This document shows, piece after piece, positions 1 to 18,836 of a stretch of 64,000 nucleotides of DNA (positions are counted from its first letter, which is position 1; each line of letters starts with the position of its first letter). The stretch is from positions 2,030,001-2,094,000 of the forward strand of contig NZ_CP093337.1 of assembly GCF_022637395.1 (NCBI RefSeq). Reading direction: 5' to 3'. The DNA is from Shinella sp. H4-D48. Lineage in GTDB: Bacteria; Pseudomonadota; Alphaproteobacteria; Rhizobiales; Rhizobiaceae. A program made the position numbers and the translations under genes. The notes below the pieces were generated by a model that made no database searches, had not been told where the DNA came from, and was given only the letters and a program-made list of their open reading frames with translations.

Positions 1-80
1 TGGGGGCTGACGCGGATCGTGCGCGCAACGGCCTGCGCCTCGTTATCCTTCAGCCGACGTTCGGCTTTAGCCTTACCCAT
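1..80 (-). CDS. rplV: 50S ribosomal protein L22 (N-terminal part, cut by window edge)
   Basis: Only the first 26 codons are present, read leftwards from an ATG at 78-80. The peptide starts MGKAKAERRLKDNEAQAVAR, which fits the N-terminus of alphaproteobacterial L22, a protein lining the ribosome exit tunnel. It lies two bases after the rpsS stop codon, the expected next gene of the S10 operon, so position and sequence agree. The rest of the gene lies outside the window. Confidence 0.85.
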   Translation of the reverse strand, partial: MGKAKAERRLKDNEAQAVARTIRVSP

Positions 81-82
81 CG

Positions 83-361
83 TTACTTCCTCTTCGCCTT
101 CTTGTCCGCGCCGTGACCGTAATAGGTCCGCGTCGGAGCGAATTCACCAAACTTGTGGCCGACCATGTCTTCATTGACGGCCACCGGGATGTGCTTCGAG
201 CCGTTGTAGACACCGAAGGTCAATCCAACGAACTGCGGCAGGATCGTGGAGCGACGGCTCCAGATCTTGATAACTTCGCTGCGACCGCCTTCACGAACCT
301 TCTCAGCCTTCTTGAGAAGATAGCCGTCAACAAACGGGCCTTTCCATACTGAACGAGCCAT
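83..361 (-). CDS. rpsS: 30S ribosomal protein S19
   Basis: The 92-residue product starts [20 protein letters not shown] and contains the S19 core ([20 protein letters not shown], then [12 protein letters not shown]). S19 sits in the head of the 30S subunit beside S13. Length matches the family. It lies 16 bases downstream of rplB and two bases before rplV, inside the S10 operon, so it is co-transcribed and probably translationally coupled to rplV. Confidence 0.98.
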   Translation of the reverse strand: MARSVWKGPFVDGYLLKKAEKVREGGRSEVIKIWSRRSTILPQFVGLTFGVYNGSKHIPVAVNEDMVGHKFGEFAPTRTYYGHGADKKAKRK

Positions 362-377
362 TTCTGACTAACCTCTC

Positions 378-1214
378 TTACTTCTTCTTCAAGTGGCGCG
401 AGCGCATGATGAACTTGTCGGTCGACTTGTTCGAACGGGTCCGCTTGCCCTTGGTGGGCTTACCCCACGGGGAAACCGGGTGACGACCACCGGAGGTGCG
501 GCCTTCACCACCACCATGCGGGTGGTCGACGGGGTTCATGACGACACCGCGGTTGTGCGGGGTCTTGCCGCGCCAGCGCGTACGGCCAGCCTTACCATCA
601 TTGATGTTGCCGTGTTCCGGGTTGGAGACGGCGCCGATGGTTGCTAGGCAGGACGAATGAACCAGGCGCTGTTCGCCAGAGTTGAGGCGAAGGATCGCCA
701 TGCCCTGGTCGCGACCGACCAGCTGTACGAAGGTACCAGCCGAACGTGCGATCTGACCGCCCTTGCCGGGCTTCATTTCGACGTTGTGGACGATCGAACC
801 AACCGGCATGTACTGCAGCGGCATGGTGTTGCCGGGCTTCACGTCAACGGCCTTCTCAGACGCGATGACCTTGTCGCCGACAGCCAGGCGCTGCGGCGCC
901 AGGATGTAAGCCTGCTCGCCGTCAGCATAGTTCACCAGAGCGATGAACGCCGTGCGGTTCGGGTCGTATTCCAGACGCTCGACCGTACCTTCGACGTCGA
1001 ACTTGCGACGCTTGAAGTCGACGAGACGGTAGGTACGCTTGTGACCGCCGCCGATGAAGCGGGCAGTGATGCGACCTGCGTTGTTACGGCCACCGCTCTT
1101 GGAGAGACCCTCGGTGAGAGCCTTTACGGGCTTGCCCTTGTAAAGGCCCGACCGGTCGACGATGACCAGCTGGCGCTGGCTCGGAGTGGTCGGGTTGTAG
1201 CTTTTCAATGCCAT
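378..1214 (-). CDS. rplB: 50S ribosomal protein L2
   Basis: The product has 278 residues, the usual L2 length. It begins [20 protein letters not shown] and ends in the basic tail typical of L2. The C-terminal segment [20 protein letters not shown] contains the histidine (HPHGGGEG) linked in other bacteria to peptidyl-transferase centre assembly. It follows rplW after 31 bases and precedes rpsS. A strongly expressed S10-operon gene with no irregularity. Confidence 0.98.
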   Translation of the reverse strand: MALKSYNPTTPSQRQLVIVDRSGLYKGKPVKALTEGLSKSGGRNNAGRITARFIGGGHKRTYRLVDFKRRKFDVEGTVERLEYDPNRTAFIALVNYADGEQAYILAPQRLAVGDKVIASEKAVDVKPGNTMPLQYMPVGSIVHNVEMKPGKGGQIARSAGTFVQLVGRDQGMAILRLNSGEQRLVHSSCLATIGAVSNPEHGNINDGKAGRTRWRGKTPHNRGVVMNPVDHPHGGGEGRTSGGRHPVSPWGKPTKGKRTRSNKSTDKFIMRSRHLKKK

Positions 1215-1245
1215 TTTCTTGTTTCCTCTTTAGCCGACTGCTCGA

Positions 1246-1539
1246 TTAGAGCCCGGTGGAGACGTCGATGGACTGACCGTCAGCAAGCGTGACGATAGCC
1301 TTCTTGACATCTCCCTGCCGGCCGGCGAAGCCGCGGAAACGCTTTACCTTGCCCTTGCGGACGAGCGTGTTCACAGCCGTGACCTTGACGCCGAAGAGAG
1401 CTTCCACGGCAGCCTTGATTTCAGGCTTGGAAGCGCGCTTGGCGACGTTGAAGACGATCTGGTTGTTTTCGGATACCAGCGTCGACTTTTCGGTGATCGA
1501 AGGAGATACGATCACATCGTAGTGGCGAAGATCCGTCAT
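1246..1539 (-). CDS. rplW: 50S ribosomal protein L23
   Basis: The 97-residue product starts [20 protein letters not shown], a typical L23 N-terminus, with the conserved ITEKS motif that begins the 23S rRNA-binding fold. L23 forms the rim of the exit tunnel and is the docking site for SRP and trigger factor. Its start codon overlaps the rplD stop codon by four bases (ATGA, 1536-1539), so the two are almost certainly translationally coupled. Confidence 0.97.
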   Translation of the reverse strand: MTDLRHYDVIVSPSITEKSTLVSENNQIVFNVAKRASKPEIKAAVEALFGVKVTAVNTLVRKGKVKRFRGFAGRQGDVKKAIVTLADGQSIDVSTGL

Positions 1540-2156
1540 TTGAACCGCTCCTCGAGGGCTTCTACAGCAGCCTTGGAGAGCACGAGCTTGCCGCGGCGCA
1601 GGATATCGTAAACGTTGATGCCCTGGATCGGCAGTACATCCACGTTCGGGATGTTGCGAGCTGCGAGCTTGAAGTTGCCGTCAAGTTCAGCGCCGCCGAT
1701 GAAGAGAGCATTGGTGAGGCCGAGGGAAGCGAATACGCCGGCCAGAGCCTTCGTCTTTGCTTCTGCGGCGACGAGGTCGTCGATGATGATGACGTCGTCA
1801 GCCTTGAGCTTGGCCGAGAGAGCGTGACGCAGGCCGAGCGCGCGGACCTGCTTGGGCAGGTCGTGAGCGTGGCTACGGGATACCGGGCCGTGAGCCTTGG
1901 CACCGCCGCGGAACTGCGGAGCGCGAGCCGAATGGTGACGAGCGCGGCCCGTACCCTTCTGCTTGTACATCTTGGAGCCGGTACGCGAAACTTCGCCGCG
2001 GGTCAGCGACTGGTGCGTGCCCTGCTGCTTCTTCGCGAGCTGCCAGCGAACGACGCGGGCAATGATGTCTTCGCGCGGCTCGAGGCCGAAGATCGCGTCG
2101 GAAACGGAAACCTTGCCGGCGTCCTTCCCTGCGAGGGTCGTGACTTTGAGATCCAT
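1536..2156 (-). CDS. rplD: 50S ribosomal protein L4
   Basis: The 206-residue product starts [20 protein letters not shown] and contains the extended loop with [20 protein letters not shown] that reaches into the ribosomal tunnel. In Escherichia coli L4 also represses its own operon; whether that happens here cannot be seen. It lies between rplC (12 bases away) and rplW (four-base overlap) in the S10 operon. Confidence 0.98.
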   Translation of the reverse strand: MDLKVTTLAGKDAGKVSVSDAIFGLEPREDIIARVVRWQLAKKQQGTHQSLTRGEVSRTGSKMYKQKGTGRARHHSARAPQFRGGAKAHGPVSRSHAHDLPKQVRALGLRHALSAKLKADDVIIIDDLVAAEAKTKALAGVFASLGLTNALFIGGAELDGNFKLAARNIPNVDVLPIQGINVYDILRRGKLVLSKAAVEALEERFK

Positions 2157-2168
2157 GATCAGGCTCCC

Positions 2169-2852
2169 TTACTTAGCTGCGGCGCGCACGGCGGCCGGAC
2201 GCGGAGCGTCGGACGGGGTGCCGGACTTGACGGCGTCGCGAACAACGATCCAGGCGCCCTTGGAGCCCGGGACCGCGCCCTTGACGAGGATGAGACCGCG
2301 CTCTTCGTCCGTGGAGACGACTTCGAGGTTCTGGGTGGTGACGCGCGTCTGGCCCATGTGACCAGCCATGCGCTTGCCCTTCCAGACCTTGCCCGGGTCC
2401 TGGTTGTTACCCGTCGAACCGTGCGAACGGTGCGAAACGGAAACGCCGTGCGTTGCACGAAGACCGCCGAAGTTGTGGCGCTTCATGGCGCCGGCAAAGC
2501 CCTTACCGATCGTGGTGCCGGTAACGTCGACCAGCTGGCCGGCGACGAAATGGCTGGCGGTCAGTTCCGCGCCGATTTCGATGAGGTTGTCTTCCGACAC
2601 GCGGAATTCGACGAGCTTGGCCTTCGGCTCGACGCTTGCAGCGGCGAACTGACCGCGCAGCGCCTTTGCCGTATTCTTCACCTTGGAAGAGCCGGCGCCG
2701 AGCTGAACGGCCGTGTAGCCATTCTTGTCCTGCGTACGCTGAGCAACGACCTGGACGTTATCCAGTCGCAATACTGTTACGGGAATGTGCTCACCTGCGT
2801 CGTTATAGACGCGAGTCATCCCTACTTTCTGTGCAATCACACCTGAACGCAT
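2169..2852 (-). CDS. rplC: 50S ribosomal protein L3
   Basis: The product has 227 residues and starts [20 protein letters not shown]. The loop near [20 protein letters not shown] matches the conserved segment of L3 that approaches the peptidyl-transferase centre. In enteric bacteria a Gln here is methylated by PrmB. Second gene of the S10 operon; 169 non-coding bases separate it from rpsJ, more than usual for this operon. Confidence 0.98.
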   Translation of the reverse strand: MRSGVIAQKVGMTRVYNDAGEHIPVTVLRLDNVQVVAQRTQDKNGYTAVQLGAGSSKVKNTAKALRGQFAAASVEPKAKLVEFRVSEDNLIEIGAELTASHFVAGQLVDVTGTTIGKGFAGAMKRHNFGGLRATHGVSVSHRSHGSTGNNQDPGKVWKGKRMAGHMGQTRVTTQNLEVVSTDEERGLILVKGAVPGSKGAWIVVRDAVKSGTPSDAPRPAAVRAAAK

Positions 2853-3021
2853 GGTTCAATCCTCTTAGAAGTCCTGTCGGGGCAACCCCTCGAGAGGGAG
2901 CCCCTTCATGCCTCTTGGTTTAAGGATTCCACTCAGGCCTCAAAGGCCGTCGGGTTTCCCGTTTTCAGAAGACGTCGGCTTAATGCCACGTACCTTCCTT
3001 GTTATTCGGCTTACGCCGGAC

Positions 3022-3330
3022 TTAGAGCTTGATCTCTACGTCTACACCGGCCGCAAGGTCGAGCTTCATGAGAGCATCGACCGTCTGCGGCGTCGGATCT
3101 ACGATGTCGAGCAGGCGCTTGTGCGTGCGCATCTCGAACTGTTCACGGCTCTTCTTGTCCACGTGGGGCGAACGGTTGACAGTGAACTTTTCAATACGGG
3201 TCGGGAGCGGAACGGGGCCGCGGACGCTTGCGCCGGTGCGCTTTGCCGTCGACACGATCTCACGCGTGGAGGCATCAAGGATCCGGTGGTCAAACGCCTT
3301 GAGGCGGATGCGGATGTTCTGGCCGTTCAT
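3022..3330 (-). CDS. rpsJ: 30S ribosomal protein S10
   Basis: The start is placed at the ATG at 3328-3330, giving a 102-residue protein beginning [20 protein letters not shown]. An in-frame extension to 3426 exists but would add 32 residues no S10 carries. S10 is a 30S head protein and also the NusE antitermination partner of NusB. It is the first gene of the S10 operon; a promoter candidate lies 68 bases upstream of the start codon. Confidence 0.97.
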
Positions 3331-3397
3331 ACGACTTTTCCTTAGTTCGTTATTCGCGCGATTCTCTTGGGGAATCCGCGTTTTTGATTCTGGCGGT

Positions 3398-3426
3398 TCC
3401 ATAAAGGAACGCGCACGAAAATACAA
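3398..3426 (-). promoter_or_regulatory. Candidate sigma-70 promoter of the S10 operon
   Basis: Reading the minus strand, TTGTAT (421-426 of the 3 kb block) is followed after exactly 17 bases by TATGGA. It sits between tuf and rpsJ, leaving a short leader before the rpsJ ATG. This is a match by eye to the rhizobial TTGNNN-N17-TATNNN pattern; no transcription start is known here. Confidence 0.4.
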
Positions 3427-3466
3427 TTGCCGAAAGGCCAGTCCGCTAAATTTTCAAAGACCGGAG

Positions 3467-3487
3467 GGGCAGGATTGTCTCCTGCCC
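3467..3487 (-). terminator. Hairpin after tuf, possible weak terminator of the str operon
   Basis: GGGCAGGA and TCCTGCCC form a perfect 8-bp stem with a 5-base loop, 31 bases after the tuf stop codon. No T-run follows directly on the minus strand (a short T-rich stretch comes about eight bases later), so partial termination or mRNA processing is as likely as full termination. Read-through into the S10 operon remains possible. Confidence 0.4.
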
Positions 3488-3518
3488 TTCCTATTTCAGC
3501 GGCCTGAAGCCTTAAGTC

Positions 3519-4694
<1,176 letters not shown>

Positions 4695-4759
4695 TTCCGG
4701 CTCTCCGTTCGTGATCCCGCAAAGGGAAATTCATACAAATTGGGTGGGACGTACCCCGG

Positions 4760-6859
4760 TCACTTCTGACCGGAGTACTTTGCCTGGATTTCCTGTGCGA
4801 CGTTCGACGGAACCGGCGCATAGTGGTCGAAGACCATCGAGTACTGGGCGCGGCCCTGCGACATGGAGCGCAGGTTATCCACGTACTTGAACATGTTGGC
4901 CAGCGGTACGTTGGCGGAGATGACGACGGCAACGCCGCGGCTCTCCTGGCCCTGGATCTGGCCACGACGGGAGTTCAGGTCGCCGATCACGTCGCCGACA
5001 TAGTCTTCCGGCGTTACGACTTCGACCTTCATCATCGGCTCGAGCAGCTGTGCGCCAGCTTCACGGGATGCTTCACGGAAGCAGGCACGCGATGCGATTT
5101 CGAAGGCGAGGACCGAGGAGTCGACGTCGTGGTAAGCGCCGTCGATGAGGGTCGCCTTGACGCCCAGCATCGGGAAGCCTGCCAGCGGACCGGAAGACAG
5201 AACGCTTTCGATACCCTTCTGAACGCCCGGGATGTATTCCTTGGGAACAGCACCGCCGACGATCTTGGATTCGAAGAGGAAATCTTCGCCATCCGGGTTC
5301 GGTTCGAATACGAGCTTCACGCGGGCGAACTGGCCGGTACCACCGGTCTGCTTCTTGTGCGTGTAGTCCTTCTCGGTCTTGCGCGTGATCGTCTCACGGT
5401 AAGCAACCTGCGGAGCACCGACGTTTGCCTCAACCTTAAACTCGCGACGCATGCGGTCGACGAGAATGTCGAGGTGAAGTTCACCCATGCCGGCGATGAT
5501 CGTCTGGCCGGATTCTTCGTCGGTCTTGACGCGGAAGGACGGATCTTCTGCAGCCAGGCGGTTGAGCGCGAGGCCCATCTTTTCCTGGTCGTTCTTCGTC
5601 TTCGGCTCGATGGCGATCTGGATAACCGGCTCCGGGAATTCCATGCGCTCGAGAATGACCGGCTTCAGCGGATCGCAGAGCGTGTCGCCCGTGGTCGTGT
5701 CCTTGAGACCGGCCAGAGCAACGATGTCGCCTGCGAAGGCTTCTTCGATGTCTTCACGCGAGTTGGAATGCATCTGCAGCATACGGCCGACGCGCTCGCG
5801 CTTTTCCTTGACCGTGTTCATGACCGACGTGCCCTTTTCGAGCTTGCCGGAATAGATGCGGGCGAAGGTGAGCGAACCGACGAAGGGGTCGTTCATGATC
5901 TTGAATGCGAGCATGGAGAGCGGCTCGGCGTCGTCCGCATGACGCTCCGTGTCGGTCTCGGTCTTGACGTCGATGCCCTTGATCGCCGGGATATCCGCAG
6001 GCGACGGCAGGTAATCGACAACAGCGTCGAGCAGCGGCTGAACGCCCTTGTTCTTGAAAGCGGTACCGCAGAACATCGGGTGGAACTTCACGTCGATGGT
6101 GCCGCGGCGAACGAGTTCGCGAATCTTGTCGTTGTCCGGATAGTTACCTTCGAGGTAAGCCTCCATCGCGGCCTCGTCGATTTCGACGACGGTCTCGATG
6201 AGCTTCTCGCGGTACTCTTCGGCCTTTTCCTTCATGTCTTCCGGGATCTCGACGACATCCCACTGCGCGCCGAGCGACTCGTCGCGCCACACGAGAGCAT
6301 TCATCTCGATCAGATCGACAACGCCCTTGAAATCGCTTTCAGCGCCGATCGGCAGCTGCATGACAACAGCCGTGGCACCGAGACGCGACTTGATCATGGA
6401 AACCGAGCGGTAGAAATCCGCGCCGGTCTTGTCCATCTTGTTACAGAAGATCATGCGCGGAACGTTGTACTTCTCAGCCTGACGCCAGACGGTTTCCGTC
6501 TGCGGCTCGACGCCGGCGTTGGCATCGAGAAGGGCAATCGCACCGTCGAGAACGCGCAGCGAACGCTCGACTTCGATGGTGAAGTCAACGTGGCCGGGAG
6601 TGTCGATGATGTTGAAGCGGCGGGTCTTGCCGTCGCGGCCCTTCCAGAAGGTCGTGGTAGCAGCGGACGTGATGGTGATCCCGCGTTCCTGCTCCTGCTC
6701 CATCCAGTCCATCGTGGCGGCGCCGTCATGGACTTCGCCGATCTTGTGGGACTTGCCGGTGTAGTACAGGATGCGCTCGGTCGTCGTGGTCTTGCCAGCG
6801 TCGATATGCGCCATGATACCGAAATTTCGGTAGTCTTCGATTTTGTATTCGCGAGCCAT
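4760..6859 (-). CDS. fusA: Elongation factor G
   Basis: EF-G drives ribosomal translocation and, with RRF, ribosome recycling. The 699-residue product starts [20 protein letters not shown] and has the G1 motif [15 protein letters not shown], switch [10 protein letters not shown] and the NKMD motif, then domains II to V. Length is standard. It lies between rpsG and tuf in the str operon. A 7-bp stem (CCGGTCA/TGACCGG, 4756-4773) includes the stop codon at 4760-4762, which is unusual and may affect mRNA stability or coupling. Confidence 0.99.
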   Translation of the reverse strand: MAREYKIEDYRNFGIMAHIDAGKTTTTERILYYTGKSHKIGEVHDGAATMDWMEQEQERGITITSAATTTFWKGRDGKTRRFNIIDTPGHVDFTIEVERSLRVLDGAIALLDANAGVEPQTETVWRQAEKYNVPRMIFCNKMDKTGADFYRSVSMIKSRLGATAVVMQLPIGAESDFKGVVDLIEMNALVWRDESLGAQWDVVEIPEDMKEKAEEYREKLIETVVEIDEAAMEAYLEGNYPDNDKIRELVRRGTIDVKFHPMFCGTAFKNKGVQPLLDAVVDYLPSPADIPAIKGIDVKTETDTERHADDAEPLSMLAFKIMNDPFVGSLTFARIYSGKLEKGTSVMNTVKEKRERVGRMLQMHSNSREDIEEAFAGDIVALAGLKDTTTGDTLCDPLKPVILERMEFPEPVIQIAIEPKTKNDQEKMGLALNRLAAEDPSFRVKTDEESGQTIIAGMGELHLDILVDRMRREFKVEANVGAPQVAYRETITRKTEKDYTHKKQTGGTGQFARVKLVFEPNPDGEDFLFESKIVGGAVPKEYIPGVQKGIESVLSSGPLAGFPMLGVKATLIDGAYHDVDSSVLAFEIASRACFREASREAGAQLLEPMMKVEVVTPEDYVGDVIGDLNSRRGQIQGQESRGVAVVISANVPLANMFKYVDNLRSMSQGRAQYSMVFDHYAPVPSNVAQEIQAKYSGQK

Positions 6860-6889
6860 TGGAGCTCCTTTCGAGACGTCTAGTTTCGG

Positions 6890-7375
<486 letters not shown>

Positions 7376-7415
7376 TCAAAAGGTTCCGACCAGCGAAATG
7401 GCGCCGGTTACTGTA

Positions 7416-7787
7416 TTATTTCGGACGCTTCGCGCCGTACTTGGAGCGGCGCTGCTTGCGGTTCTTGACGCCCTGGGTGTCGAGAACGCCACGGATGATG
7501 TGGTAACGCACACCCGGAAGGTCCTTCACGCGGCCGCCACGGATCATGACGACAGAGTGTTCCTGCAGGTTGTGACCTTCGCCCGGAATGTAGCCGATGA
7601 CTTCAAAGCCATTGGTAAGGCGGATCTTGGCGACCTTACGCAGAGCCGAGTTCGGCTTCTTCGGGGTCGTGGTATAAACGCGGGTGCAAACACCACGCTT
7701 CTGGGGGTTTTCCTGCAGAGCAGGAACCTTGTTACGCTTTACCTGCGCCTGGCGCGGCTTGCGGATCAGCTGGTTTACGGTAGGCAT
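7416..7787 (-). CDS. rpsL: 30S ribosomal protein S12
   Basis: The start at 7785-7787 gives the standard 123 residues beginning [20 protein letters not shown]; an in-frame 36-residue upstream extension is not part of the family. S12 checks codon-anticodon pairing in the decoding centre. Lys43 (TTTPKKPNS) and Lys88 (GGRVKDLPG) are both present, the wild-type residues at positions where streptomycin-resistance changes occur. First gene of the str operon. Confidence 0.98.
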
Positions 7788-7904
7788 AGAACCATCCCTT
7801 GCAAATCTAGTCTCGTTACCCTTGCGGGCGGATACATGGCCACACGCGTGTTCATGCGCAATAAAAGGCCGATCCACATAAGCGGATGACCCCAATAGGC
7901 AGAG

Positions 7905-7923
7905 GACGCGTTATAACCGCGTC
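7905..7923 (-). promoter_or_regulatory. Hairpin in the rpsL leader
   Basis: GACGCG and CGCGTC form a 6-bp stem around a 7-base AT-rich loop, about 120 bases before the rpsL start codon and inside the predicted leader of the str mRNA. Role unknown. Confidence 0.3.
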
Positions 7924-8030
7924 ATGCGTGCAGCATTCATGTTCTCAACGTGCGTCGAGCCCTGTTTGAGGCGAACTCCAGAACGAGTCGTTCCGAACCA
8001 GCCAGCCTCACATAGGCTCTGATGGCGTGC

Positions 8031-8059
8031 GGAATACTGACTTAAGGGCAAAAGGTCAA
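8031..8059 (-). promoter_or_regulatory. Candidate sigma-70 promoter of the str operon
   Basis: On the minus strand TTGACC is followed after 17 bases by TATTCC, a good match to the rhizobial vegetative promoter. It is 244 bases upstream of the rpsL ATG, giving a long untranslated leader. The 554-base stretch 7788-8341 holds no convincing gene; apart from this promoter and the hairpin at 7905-7923 nothing further was recognised. Confidence 0.45.
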
Positions 8060-8341
8060 GGGGCGCGGCAAAAGAATCCCGGGCCGCGGCGGCGGACATG
8101 CCTGAAATGCAGGGCTTTCGGCATCGCCCCCTGCCCTCGGCGGGTATCGGGCGAGCCATCAATCCATCACGAATGAATATTAAGAAAGCATGAAAACGGA
8201 ATCAACCGGGAAGAGTCACCACGCACCATCTGCATCCACTGATTCTCTCGTCCGGCTGACCCAGCGCCGCATTTTGCCTTTGGGTCTCGCCGCCCTACCC
8301 TTTATAGAATGTCCAGAACTCGATCCCGAAAGGAGCCCGCC

Positions 8342-8638
8342 ATGGCGTCCAGCGCCGACAACGACAACAATACGCTCGACGAACCGATGGTCTTCATCAT
8401 CATCGGCAAGGCTTATGAGCGGGAGGGCGACGATGGCCTGGACATCCACGTCATGCTGCGCGCGCCCGATGACGACAGCGCCGTACGCGAGGCCCTGAAC
8501 GCGCTTTCGGAGGAAGGCTTCATCGAGGCCGACCTCGACCAGATCGGCACTCTGACGGGCGAGCCGGAGGAAGAGCCGCACGCTTCCGCCTACAAGGGCG
8601 CCCTTGAAGGCGAAGTAGCGATCATCCGCTTCGCCTGA
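8342..8638 (+). CDS. Unrecognised acidic protein between the str and rif operons
   Basis: The 98-residue product starts MASSADNDNNTLDEPMVFII; a strong ribosome-binding site (AAAGGAG) seven bases before this ATG decides the start against an ATG 33 bases upstream. It is acidic, with no signal peptide or membrane segment. The order strand-rich segment (MVFIIIG), helix (DDSAVREALNALSEEGF), then a second strand (VAIIRFA) suggests a small alpha/beta fold. It stands alone on the plus strand between two minus-strand ribosomal operons and has its own terminator. I do not recognise a family; it is probably a conserved rhizobial protein. Confidence 0.8.
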   Translation: MASSADNDNNTLDEPMVFIIIGKAYEREGDDGLDIHVMLRAPDDDSAVREALNALSEEGFIEADLDQIGTLTGEPEEEPHASAYKGALEGEVAIIRFA

Positions 8639-8661
8639 CCGCTTCCAACAGTCCGACATGC

Positions 8662-8693
8662 AAAAGCCGCCCGGTCCGCCGGGCGGCTTTTTT
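8662..8693 (+). terminator. Rho-independent terminator, probably bidirectional
   Basis: GCCGCCCGG and CCGGGCGGC form a perfect 9-bp stem with a TCCG tetraloop, followed by six T and preceded by four A. It lies 28 bases after the plus-strand gene ending at 8638 and can also stop transcripts coming from rpoC. Confidence 0.9.
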
Positions 8694-8722
8694 GTTTCTG
8701 CCCGAAGCTGCCGGAAACGAAA

Positions 8723-8745
8723 ACGCCAGGCACGAGGCCCGGCGT
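8723..8745 (-). terminator. Rho-independent terminator of rpoC
   Basis: On the minus strand ACGCCGGG pairs with CCTGGCGT (one G-T pair) across a 7-base loop and is followed by TTTTCGTTT. It lies 24 bases beyond the rpoC stop codon. Confidence 0.75.
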
Positions 8746-8768
8746 CTTCACAGTCATGGGATCCAGCC

Positions 8769-12980
<4,212 letters not shown>

Positions 12981-13102
12981 GCCTATCTCCTTAGTGGGCC
13001 TTGGGCCCTCTGCTTAGCAAGCAATTGCGGCGATACCCGGGTGCCGCAACGCTGCCCTAAACGGATGAGCCGCCCCCTGCCGAACAGGCGGGAGGCGGAA
13101 AC

Positions 13103-13126
13103 GGTGCGCGCCTGAGGGCGCGCACC
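13103..13126 (-). other. Perfect hairpin between rpoB and rpoC
   Basis: GGTGCGCGCC and GGCGCGCACC form a perfect 10-bp stem with a TGAG tetraloop, ten bases beyond the rpoB stop codon. No T-run follows on the minus strand, so it is more likely an mRNA processing or stability element than a terminator. Confidence 0.6.
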
Positions 13127-13135
13127 TGATCAGGC

Positions 13136-17275
<4,140 letters not shown>

Positions 17276-17434
17276 CGTCGCTCCTTCAAATTAAGCATCC
17301 GGGCCTGCAACGGACGGGGTTCGCTGGCCAGTCGATCCCGTCGACCAATGGGTTGGTTCAAACTCGTCTCGCCTGCCGCGCACCGGGCCGGATTGCCCTG
17401 ACTTGCGGAGAAAGACCATCCTCTTGAAGAACCC

Positions 17435-17470
17435 ATTACCCAAAAGCCGTTTTTGCGGCTTTTGGGTAAT
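17435..17470 (-). other. Long perfect hairpin in the rplL-rpoB junction
   Basis: ATTACCCAAAAGCCG and CGGCTTTTGGGTAAT form a perfect 15-bp stem with a 6-base loop, 60 bases after the rplL stop and 160 bases before the rpoB start. The rplL-rpoB gap of E. coli contains an attenuator and an RNase III site, so this is a good candidate for a similar element that sets ribosomal-protein to polymerase ratios. It is self-complementary, so strand alone does not tell its role. Confidence 0.7.
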
Positions 17471-17529
17471 CAGTCCGGAGGAATCATCAATGGGAGAGGG
17501 CCGAAACCCTCCCCCATCGCATTCCGATA

Positions 17530-17907
<378 letters not shown>

Positions 17908-17967
17908 TGTAGTAGTTCCTTATATTCGGTTCGAACTGGTTAGTTTGATTTACAGCGAAAAACCGCC

Positions 17968-18486
17968 TCAAGCGGCTTCGTCCTTCTTGGCGTAGGCTGC
18001 GAACACGCGGGCAAGCTGGCTTGCCGGTGCTGCAACGACCGTGGCGACGCGCGTTGCCGGGGCTGCAAGCAGGCCCAGAAGCTTTGCACGAAGCTCGTCG
18101 AGCGAAGGCAGGGTCGCGAGCGACTTGACTGCTTCAGCATCGAGTGTGGTCGCACCCATGGCACCACCGAGAACAACGAGCTTGTCGTTGGTCTTGGCGA
18201 AATCCATGGCTACCTTGGGAGCAATCATCGGATCATTTGCGTAAGCAATGAGCGTCTGACCCTGGAAGAGATCAGACATCCCTTCCGACTCCGTACCCTG
18301 AAGGGCAATTTTGGCCAGGCGGTTCTTCGCGACCTTGACGGTGCCGCCGGCAGCACGCATCTTCGTACGAAGATCGTTCATCTGCGCGACGGTGATACCG
18401 GCGTAGCGGGCCACGACAACCGAACCGGAAGCCTTGAAGACTTCGTTCAGCTCCGTGACGAATTCGCGTTTTTCCGCTCTTTCCAC
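17968..18486 (-). CDS. rplJ: 50S ribosomal protein L10
   Basis: The 172-residue product starts at a GTG (18484-18486) with GGAG about ten bases before it: [20 protein letters not shown]. The N-terminal domain binds 23S rRNA and the C-terminal helix ([20 protein letters not shown] region and beyond) anchors L7/L12 dimers. It is the first gene after an L10-leader-like RNA (18504-18600), which points to feedback control by the L10-L12 complex. Confidence 0.97.
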   Translation of the reverse strand: MERAEKREFVTELNEVFKASGSVVVARYAGITVAQMNDLRTKMRAAGGTVKVAKNRLAKIALQGTESEGMSDLFQGQTLIAYANDPMIAPKVAMDFAKTNDKLVVLGGAMGATTLDAEAVKSLATLPSLDELRAKLLGLLAAPATRVATVVAAPASQLARVFAAYAKKDEAA

Positions 18487-18503
18487 TGTGCCTATCTCCA
18501 GTT

Positions 18504-18600
18504 GACAGGACCGTGAGTTCTCACGGGACCTGCCGGGTTTACCTTTGCCGCCAGAGGTCCACTTTGAAATGGACCCCGAGCGACGCTCGAGGATCCTGTC
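18504..18600 (-). ncRNA. L10 leader-like autoregulatory RNA
   Basis: On the minus strand GACAGGA (18600-18594) pairs with TCCTGTC (18510-18504), closing a domain that holds three internal hairpins: CGAGC-GTC-GCTCG, GGTCCA/TGGACC and CCGTGAG/CTCACGG. It ends 18 bases before the rplJ GTG. This layout resembles the ribosomal L10 leader (Rfam L10_leader), which is bound by L10-L12 to repress rplJL. Folding was done by eye; a covariance search would settle it. Confidence 0.7.
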
Positions 18601-18754
18601 CCCCCGCGCTCGGCCCTATCGGACCGCGGCACAAGGTAAGGTAGGTTCGAACCGAATTCCGGCGTCATCCGACGCTGAGATGAAATCCAGGTCTCACCCC
18701 GTCTCATGCAGGCAAAGTGATTAAGGTCTAACCACCTGCAATCTCGGACAGGAG

Positions 18755-18828
18755 TTCCGGGTTTGACCCCGGAAATTCCCGGCCAGACAAGGCCGGGAAT
18801 TCTGCTGGGTCCGGCCGGAGCCGGACCC
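18755..18828 (-). other. Three consecutive hairpins after rplA
   Basis: Three perfect inverted repeats follow each other: GGGTCCGGC/GCCGGACCC (18807-18828), AATTCCCGGCC/GGCCGGGAATT (18774-18801) and TTCCGGG/CCCGGAA (18755-18774). They begin eight bases beyond the rplA stop and precede the L10 leader. None has a proper T-run, so they may protect the rplKA mRNA 3' end or attenuate read-through rather than stop it. The rest of the 350-base rplA-rplJ gap holds no gene. Confidence 0.6.
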
Positions 18829-18836
18829 GTGTCTTA

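Noticed and set aside
4823-6883. Long plus-strand open frame opposite fusA
   Set aside because: Antisense shadow of the EF-G gene; composition is that of a reversed codon pattern.
7788-7895. N-terminal extension of rpsL
   Set aside because: S12 length and N-terminus are invariant; the ATG at 7785-7787 gives the standard 123 residues.
7911-8162. Possible 83-residue minus-strand gene before rpsL
   Set aside because: It overlaps the predicted promoter of the str operon, has no ribosome-binding site and no likeness to a protein family.
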